Source: Liolophura sinensis
Lineage: Eukaryota > Mollusca > Polyplacophora > Chitonida > Chitonidae
Assembly: GCF_032854445.1 (NCBI RefSeq)
Contig: NC_088298.1
Coordinates: forward strand, 20,235,295-20,299,294
Direction: 5' to 3'
Length of the DNA stretch: 64,000 nucleotides
Part shown: positions 57,456 to 64,000 of the stretch, piece by piece
How the letters are laid out: each line of letters begins with the position of its first letter
How positions within the stretch are numbered: position 1 is the stretch's first letter
The notes under the pieces: model-generated
The model's database searches: none
What the model saw: the letters and a program-made list of their open reading frames with translations, nothing else
What the model was told of the DNA's origin: nothing
Translations under genes and position numbers: made by a program

Positions 57456-57619
57456 AAATTATTAAAAAAAAAATAATCCTACTATTTTACCAGTACCGGT
57501 ACTGATGTATCAATAATACACCGTACTGTCCTGTTTAATTATGTACCTGGCAAATTCGAGCAATGGTGGCAACTGACATATTCCCTGTTGCTCGCGACTC
57601 CCAATTACTGTGGCTTTCA
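57456..57619. other. Unassigned sequence
   Basis: No feature recognised. Confidence 0.3.
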
Positions 57620-57904
57620 TGGTGCGAAGAAGGCTCCTGGGTTATTGTGCAGTGCTAGCACACTAACCACTAGGCTATGGAGGCCCCTTAGTCCTTGTCG
57701 AGACTATCCAACATCGTTCAACTTTTGTTGACTCAACAGCAAGTTGAACGCTGTTGAGATAACTGTCTCATCATGGGACCAGTTTCTTTCACCTCTGGCG
57801 CTGCCAGTTTGCCCCGGCCGTAAGATGGTGACGTCACTTCTGCATGCCCGTTGATTGGCTACATTCACTTAACTTGGTGACAAGTGATGGGATATGCAAA
57901 GTCT
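57620..57904 (-). repeat. SINE A head plus internally deleted Harbinger-like copy
   Basis: 57620-57686 is the minus-strand SINE head ending in GGAGGCCCC. Then TTAGTCCTTGTCGAGACTAT, CAACTTTTGTTGACTCAACA, ACTGTCTCATCATGGGACCA and CTTCTGCATGCC follow in the same order as in the complete element at 59480-60042, with large parts missing. Confidence 0.6.
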
Positions 57905-58747
57905 CCCCCCCCCCCCCCGCCCCAACCTACAACTCCACTCCATCCCAAGAACTTCAGTCTTAGTTATTACAATTAATCCATATAGCCTTAAGGCTCGCCA
58001 ATATACAAACAAACTTATAACAGTAAAGCTAAACACATATCTATGTTAAACCAGTAAACGGGAAAGTTCAAGGTGATGGCCATCGGCTAAATACGATTTT
58101 ATCCAAGCAGGCCTACCTGTTGGGATTTTAAAAAGTCGACCAGATCGTAGAGGTGGGTAGGGCTTACTAGCGTATCGGTAAGTCACATGAAGAAAGCAAG
58201 CATGGAATTAGTAAATAAACACTGAAATGAATGAGACATGGTCTTATATTTACGTCACAACTAGAAAAATAAACGCATGCAACCAAAATATTGTTAAAAC
58301 CGCGAATTTGGTAGAGGCCCGCCGTATTTGTATGAAAGACGCGTGTGACCACTCGCTTTCTCGAATCGTGTCTTAAAGGAGGCGAGAACGGGATGTGACA
58401 CCTACTCTCAAAAAACAATCTGTTAAATTTACAGAAAGCCTGTTGTTTGAGTGATGGTAGAATGTATCCTGCTATTGCAGAAGATCATTCTGTTAAATAT
58501 GACATATAGATTCTATTAATTCAACATAAATATGGAATTACGCTAAAAGGTAAAGCTTGTCTATTGGTGACAGTGATGTAAAGCGAGAGGTGGAGAGCCA
58601 CGCATGCGCTGTAAGGAGTATGAGGCAATCCACTGATGTATAACTGAACTCAAATTAAGCATAACATGCTTCTATTTTGATTAAAGGATATAAAACAGGA
58701 CCTCCAAAACGAAGTTTATTTTTTTATTTATTTCACGGACTGGTGTT
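57905..58747 (+). repeat. Local segmental duplication, copy 2
   Basis: Direct copy of 55820-56648 at an offset of about 2.1 kb, beginning with a poly-C run (57905-57918). The contained MITE F portion is 58403-58537. Confidence 0.9.
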
Positions 58748-58779
58748 TTCCCTTATTCGTACTTAGTCCTTCCCCTTAA

Positions 58780-59215
58780 TGTCTAATGCAATAATGCCAA
58801 AGCCATCAGACACGACACCTTACCCAGCCATAGTATACTGACATCAGTCCTTAGTCCTTCTCCTTCATGTCTAATGCAATAATACCAAAGACACCATATT
58901 TGACACCAACCACAATATACTGTCACCGAGCCAACCAGAACTTGGTCCTTCTCCATAATGTCTGATGTAACAATGCTAAAGACACCAGACATGACACCAG
59001 CCACAGTATACTGTCACCAGACTAACCAGTTTTATGGCTTACAGAGATAACATGTCACAGACACCAGACATGATTACACCCTACCCAACCACAGTACACT
59101 TACACCAGCCTAACCTGTTTTATGGCTTACTGAGATAACATGTCATAGACACCAGACATGACACCCTACCCAGCCACGGTACACTGTCAAATAACTGACC
59201 AGTTTTATGATGCCA
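58780..59215. repeat. Degenerate ~75-80-bp tandem repeat (GACACCAG-rich)
   Basis: Recurring CTTCTCC(T/A)TCATGTCTAATG, AATGC(A/C)AAAGACACCA, ACACCAGCCACAGTATACTG blocks in about five to six units. Confidence 0.75.
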
Positions 59216-59248
59216 AATTTCACAAATGCTACATCACTCTGCTAATTT

Positions 59249-59476
59249 ATTTCTTTATTTGATTGGAGTTTTGCACTGTACTCAAGAATATTTCAATCGT
59301 GCGATGGGGGCCAGCTTTACGGTGGGAAGAAAACAAGCAGAACCTGATGAACCATCCACATCCACAGATGGACCGGAGAGGAAGCCATCATGAATTGTAT
59401 GAAAAACGGCATTGGTGAGAGGCTCCTGGGTTATTGTGCAGTGCTAGCACACTAACCACTAGGCCATGGAGGCCCC
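59249..59476 (-). repeat. SINE family A, near full length
   Basis: TTTATTTGATTGGAGTTTTG tail to CATGGAGGCCCC head. The body is decayed. It abuts the Harbinger-like element. Confidence 0.85.
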
Positions 59477-59479
59477 TTA

Positions 59480-60042
59480 AGCCCTGTTGAGACTATCCAA
59501 CATTGTTGAACTTTTGTTGACTCGACAGCAAGTTGAATGCTGTTGAGGTAAGCTGAGTGTCCCGTCCACACTACAACACTGTCCAACACTGTGGTCGTGT
59601 GTTAAACCGTGTGAAGCTGTGTTACTTGACCAAACTTACGATAAACTGGAGGGAATTTTCCATCTTGCTCTCCAATGCATGAGACACCACGACAAGCAGC
59701 CGGAAGAATCGTGTCATGGGTTTATTGGCTGCGCTTACTGCCATGGTCATACTTCTGTATCAACGAAACTGTCTCATCAGGAGACCAGTTTCTTCTCTCT
59801 TTCGTCTTTGGCGTCACCATTTTGTCCAGGCCTTATGACGGTCACGTTATTTCTACTGAACTTGGCTCAACTTGTTGACCAAATATACACATGCACATTT
59901 CCAATTCAACAAAGTTGGATGTAGAAGAGTGTTGTTGAACTGAGTTGTTGAACCCGTCCAGACTACTCAACACGGCTCAACTTCAAATTGACTCTTGTTG
60001 AGTAACCAAAGTTCAGTAATGTTATTTAGTGTGGACAGGGCT
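59480..60042. mobile_element. PIF/Harbinger-like non-autonomous element, TTA target duplication
   Basis: Ends AGCCCTGTTGAGACTA and AGTGTGGACAGGGCT are inverted over the terminal 8 bp and similar beyond. TTA lies immediately outside on both sides (59477-59479, 60043-60045). A 3-bp TWA duplication is the Harbinger signature. The internal frame 59619-59924 starts with CTG or TTG-like codons and shows no transposase motif that I recognise. Length 563 bp. Confidence 0.6.
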
Positions 60043-60045
60043 TTA

Positions 60046-60269
60046 CATCACCCACAGCCCGTGTGAAGTCAGAGGTATATTGTAAATTTCGCCACCTTAA
60101 GACAAAGGAGCTAACACATACATGTATGTTCCCCAACATAATAATGGCTAGTTATAATTTATTATCTAGCAGGACTGAAAAATAAATATCCTCCATTTTT
60201 GATTGCTATCCACAATTTAGGTTATTACAGTAACAATTGATGTTCATCATTTCTTCAGTATCTTGATAA
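60046..60269. other. Unassigned sequence
   Basis: No feature recognised. Confidence 0.35.
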
Positions 60270-60745
60270 TGCTTCTTGGTGTCATACTTGGTGTCAGGTG
60301 TAGACACCATATGTGACACCGGGTTGTTTGGTCCTTGCACTATCTTCTCAATACTTGGTGTCAGGTTTAGACACTATACATGACACCAGATGTGACACCG
60401 GGTTGTTTGGTTCTTGCACTATCTTCTCAATAAGTGTCAGGTTTGGACTCCAAGCATGACACCAGATGTGATACCGGTTTGTTTCGTCCTTGTACTATCT
60501 TCTCAATAAGTGTCAGGTTTAGACTCCAGGCATGACACCAGATGTGACACTGGTTTGTTCCGTCCTTGCACTATCTTCTCAATAAGTGTCAGGTGTAGAC
60601 TCCAAGCATGACACCAGATGTGACATCGGTTTCTTTAGTTCTTGCACTATCTGCTCAATAATTCGAGTCAGGTTTAGACTCCAGGCATGACACCAGGTTT
60701 AGACTCCAGCCATGACACCAGGTTTGACACTATTCACCCAATCAC
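60270..60745. repeat. ~75-bp tandem repeat, ~6 copies
   Basis: AATAAGTGTCAGGTTTAGAC, TCCAGGCATGACACCAGATG, TGACACCGGTTTGTTTCGTC and CTTGCACTATCTTCTC recur in order. Confidence 0.85.
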
Positions 60746-60780
60746 TGTACTTCAACATAATGTTGATCAGTTCTTATATT

Positions 60781-60959
60781 TAATGATTTGATTGGTGTTT
60801 TCCGCTGCACTCGAGAAGTCTTTACTTATATGATGATGGTCAGCATTAGCTTGAGAGCAAGCCAGCATGTACTGAACTGGGACAGGCAGCGATTGGTGAG
60901 AGAAGTTGCTGGGTCACTGTGCTGCACTAACATGACAACCTCTAGGTCACAGAGGCCCC
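60781..60959 (-). repeat. SINE family A, internally deleted
   Basis: GATTTGATTGGTGTTTTCCG tail, a shortened body, and head ending TCACAGAGGCCCC. Confidence 0.8.
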
Positions 60960-61086
60960 TCAGTCCTTGTAGTGTCTATTCAACACTTGGAAGTCACCCT
61001 GGGATGACTCTGCTATATAACTGGAATAGGAATGGTAAAGGAATCTCTCTGACCATCCGCCGGCGAGGAATTCTTGAGCCTCGTGT

Positions 61087-61177
61087 TTATGTGTTCTCAA
61101 CAACATTACTGTTGCTCGGATGGGCAAGGGGAAGCAACTCTTCACTGAACAGGCTGGCTAACAGGTTGATGGCAAGC
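61087..61177 (-). other. Possible short terminal exon or coding relic
   Basis: After an acceptor-like CTGCTTCCAG (minus strand) a frame reads LAINLLASLFSEELLPLAHP and ends at TAA (61087-61089). The pattern loosely recalls the start of BEN domains (ARxLLxxLFxxEEL). No other exon found. Weak. Confidence 0.2.
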
Positions 61178-61211
61178 CTGGAAGCAGAACGATGTTAAAG
61201 GACAAGACAGA

Positions 61212-62552
61212 ACCTGGCTAAAACATATTTCAATCGAAAGTAGGATTCTCAAGCTTATAAAAAGTATCACACTTTATTATTTTAATTAGATTTCGCTGAA
61301 TAACATGTTGAAGCAAAAAGCCAATACTGCACAAATGGCTGGTGCGAATCGAGGCAGGCATCTTGAGAATTTTATCCAATCAAACACAATGCTATCAGAT
61401 TGCGTAGCCTTTACCCATTCAATCCATGAAATGACATATGATAACACAAAACTATTGCATAAGGCATTGTTTTGAAATCGTTTACAACGATTTAGTTCCG
61501 TATAGCCGTGTAATATTCAATGGCGGTATCACAAATTATGTCAGACAGAAGGATGCCGTCTCGGTAGAAAACCGCATTCATCACCCTAGTAGACCCTAGG
61601 CCTACATAGACACGCCGTTCAAATTAAACCAATACATCTTTTTTTTTCGTTCATTTTACCGTTTAGTCAGCAGTTTCTAAATAACAAATATCAGACTGAA
61701 AAATTCAGTAGTATCCCGAAGGCCAATGTAAATGAAAAGATGGTATCTCACCGGACAATGCTTAAAATTAATTAAATCTTATGATATAATTTTTTTCTCA
61801 AAGTTTATGAGAACTGAAGAATTTAAATTTTCCTCTTTTGTCTTCCATGCATATAAGGGATGATTATTTTCTATTTTCTTTTATGGAATGCAGCAAAATT
61901 ATTGAATCCTCTGACATCTCCGATAACTAGGTCAGCACTGCTCTCAGAAGCCACCACTGGAAAACCGAAACATAAAATTCAGCGACAGTCAAATGCCTAG
62001 ATCAGCCAAAGCGATGCTTATATTTATTTCCATTTTTGTTTCACAGCTGAGTATGAATCTAATTGTACAACAATCCTGCTGTAATTTAGTAATTATTAAA
62101 TTTAATACAAGTTATAATCACCAGGCTATACAACCTGAACCAGTATACCCTAGTCGTGCGTCTGCAGGCCACTTAAACTGTAAATGATATAGCAGGCTTA
62201 CTGTATCAACAGTTCAAGCAGTGGTAGAAATATCCTTCCAGTATGTCCAATTTCTGAGACAGCTATTTATCACTTGGGCCGTCATCGCCGAAGTTGACAA
62301 CTTTTATCTGCCGTAGGCTTTGGTTATAATATGGAAAATAACTTTGACGTTAGAGAGCTGGAGTAAACGTGACGTCATTTTGCCGTCGATAATGAAGACG
62401 CGCTGAAGCTGTGACAAGCCAAAGTTTCACTAACTTTCACTAGGTTGAAAAAATGTTTAATGCTGGTTTAAGACACTTTGAATGGTAGTCTTTCAGTGGA
62501 CATAAACATTTGTCAGGGGCTGTCTTTCACTTTAACGCAGCAGTGAGACATT
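61212..62552 (+). repeat. Large dispersed duplication, copy 2
   Basis: Direct counterpart of 10969-12776 (see landmarks there), ending GCTGTCTTTCACTTTAA. It retains several hundred matching bases in blocks separated by indels. Confidence 0.8.
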
Positions 62553-62799
62553 ACTCTGAGTGACATCAGCAAATTCAGAGAATTTATATACCATATAAAA
62601 TTCATATATGTAAATTTTCACAGTTGTTGCAATGGACCACAAATTTCAATGAATCTGCGCACAAAATTTTTTATCAAGATTGGATCATCAGAAATCAATG
62701 AAATAAATTATTACATATGCAAAACTTGAGCACAAAAACAAAACTGGGACAAACAGTTGGACAGATTGATATCATTTGCTTTTGTTGAAAGGTGGGATG
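62553..62799. other. Unassigned AT-rich sequence
   Basis: No feature recognised. Confidence 0.35.
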
Positions 62800-62879
62800 T
62801 AAATAACAAATGCTCCTTTAGAGGCCATTTAAGTCTGAAAAAATTTAAAACACAGAGAAACTGTTGTCGTTATGATATA

Positions 62880-62996
62880 CGGAACACCCAAAGTGTATTA
62901 AAATTCTGCACCAGTCATGGGCCTGACTAGACGTGGGATTGAACTCTGGTTTCTTCATCACTAAGCGGACACTCTGCCCATTTCACCAATAGAAAC
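62880..62996 (-). repeat. tRNA-headed SINE, another family
   Basis: On the minus strand TTGGTGAAATGGGCAGAGTG (A-box-like) and GAGTTCAATCCC (B box) are spaced as in a tRNA. The 3' extent is unclear. Confidence 0.45.
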
Positions 62997-63379
62997 TGAT
63001 AGTTGTTCAGTCTGACTCTGATGACCATATGAGATGTTGGAAAAAAAAAACTTAACTGAAAGTTAGCTTTTTTCTCTATGGTTTCTATTTCTATGATTTT
63101 TCTGATTTTCAACACTTTCCAATGAAATATGTCTTCCACAGGAAAAATGGCTACACTTCACAAACGACAATTTCTAAGTTACATTTTAATTTTTATACCC
63201 TCCTCTGATTTAGCGTGGCTTTAGTTCAACATTCAACACTTACCAAGAAACATATGGAACAGTCAATGTGAAAGGGAAGATGACCAACGACAACACTGAT
63301 GTAATGATCTGAGGAAAGAAATGAACTGATTCACAAAAAAACATCTGTAATAAAAAAAAATCTCACTGTTTACAAATCT

Positions 63380-63614
63380 TTAAATGACCACTATCCTGAC
63401 TATATGAAAAAGTTGTTCCCAATCAGAGAAGAGCTCCATCATGAACTAAGATCATGTACAAGTAATCAAGTAAAAATTCCTTTTCCCCCACACAGAAGAA
63501 CTTGAGAAAAGCTTGTCATACTCTGCGGTTGTTCAGTGGAACAGTCTTCCTGCCTCCTCAGTTAAATTATTTAACAATTTGCAGCATAAATGGCAGAATG
63601 TGCCAAACACATAG
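63380..63614 (+). pseudogene. C-terminal end of LINE reverse-transcriptase ORF, frameshifted
   Basis: LNDHYPDYMKKLFPIREELH in one frame up to a TGA near 63506, then SLSYSAVVQWNSLPASSVKL in the next frame up to TAG at 63612-63614. The motif (S-Y-S-A-x-x-x-W-N-S-L-P) is the hallmark C-terminus of many animal non-LTR elements. At least one frameshift makes it dead. Confidence 0.65.
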
Positions 63615-63635
63615 CAAAGCCTTGTATATATATCT

Positions 63636-63672
63636 CTCTCTGTCTCTCTCTCTCTGTCTCCCTCTCTCTCTC

Positions 63673-63708
<36 letters not shown>
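63636..63708. repeat. (CT)n(TA)n(TG)n compound microsatellite
   Basis: CTCTCTCTGTCTCTC, TATATATATATA, TGTGTGTGTGTG in succession. Confidence 0.95.
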
Positions 63709-63715
<7 letters not shown>

Positions 63716-63865
63716 AACGTTGAATTGATTAATGCTTTATGTAATTTTTTTTTCCTTTAATAACCCGTGGTTGTGTAAGTGAATGGAGGGCCTCAAAGAA
63801 GATAAATACTGTCATATTGACTGAGTTTGTTACCCTCTGAAAATAAAGATATCATTATTATTATA

Positions 63866-64000
63866 TGAACTATATTATTAAAACTTCTAAATCTGCTGTA
63901 TTTTATCTAAAGTTTATCATTTTTCAAGTGATACATTTTGCTTGATTCTGACAGATTCATCCACCTCATACAGCAACTTTAGCTGGATGAACCAGTTCTA
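63866..64000. other. Unassigned sequence to window end
   Basis: Nothing recognised. Confidence 0.3.

Larger units (their letters stand above)
63150..63865 (+). mobile_element. LINE (non-LTR retrotransposon) 3' remnant
   Basis: The end of a LINE reverse transcriptase ORF (see 63380-63614), followed by 3' UTR, simple repeats and an AATAAAGATATC(ATT)n-type tail near 63839-63864. The 5' part is absent. Confidence 0.6.

Overview
This window is nuclear DNA from an animal, most probably a marine mollusc or another lophotrochozoan. The signs are one spliced gene with GT/AG junctions, dozens of tRNA-headed SINE copies with AAATAAATA tails, MITEs with target-site duplications, long minisatellites, simple repeats, and a broken Polinton/Maverick-type (adintovirus-like) element. 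The phylum is inferred from repeat style and is not proven. Nothing prokaryotic (operons, ribosome binding sites, CRISPR) is present.

The only clearly functional genes are two divergently oriented paralogues of the BCCT (betaine/carnitine/choline transporter) family. Gene 1 is on the minus strand. Its first coding exon is 4098-4606, and the rest of the gene would lie beyond the left edge. Gene 2 is complete on the plus strand: exon 1 is 28718-29220, an 8.4 kb intron follows, and exon 2 is 37587-39366, giving 760 residues. Both share the same phase-2 intron and nearly identical exon-1 protein after the first ~20 residues. Family knowledge suggests uptake of a compatible solute such as glycine betaine.

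Layout: 1-4.1 kb, intron or flank of gene 1. 4.1-4.6 kb, gene 1 exon 1. 4.6-28.7 kb, intergenic DNA between the two heads, full of SINEs, MITEs and small satellites. 28.7-39.6 kb, gene 2 with a repeat-filled intron. 40.2-44.3 kb, 63-bp and 38-bp minisatellites. 45.3 kb, a possible first exon of an unrecognised gene. 46.4-51.8 kb, a decayed Polinton-type element carrying integrase, ATPase and capsid-like genes, all broken. 52.1-55.4 kb, 36-bp and ~39-bp minisatellites. 55.8-64 kb, segmental duplications, SINEs, a PIF/Harbinger-like non-autonomous element and a LINE 3' remnant.

The points most worth attention are the divergent BCCT pair, with palindromes just upstream of each start and an animal-specific C-tail; the Polinton remnant bracketed by four large minisatellites; two elements sharing termini and TTAA flanks; and layered nested insertions that allow relative dating.
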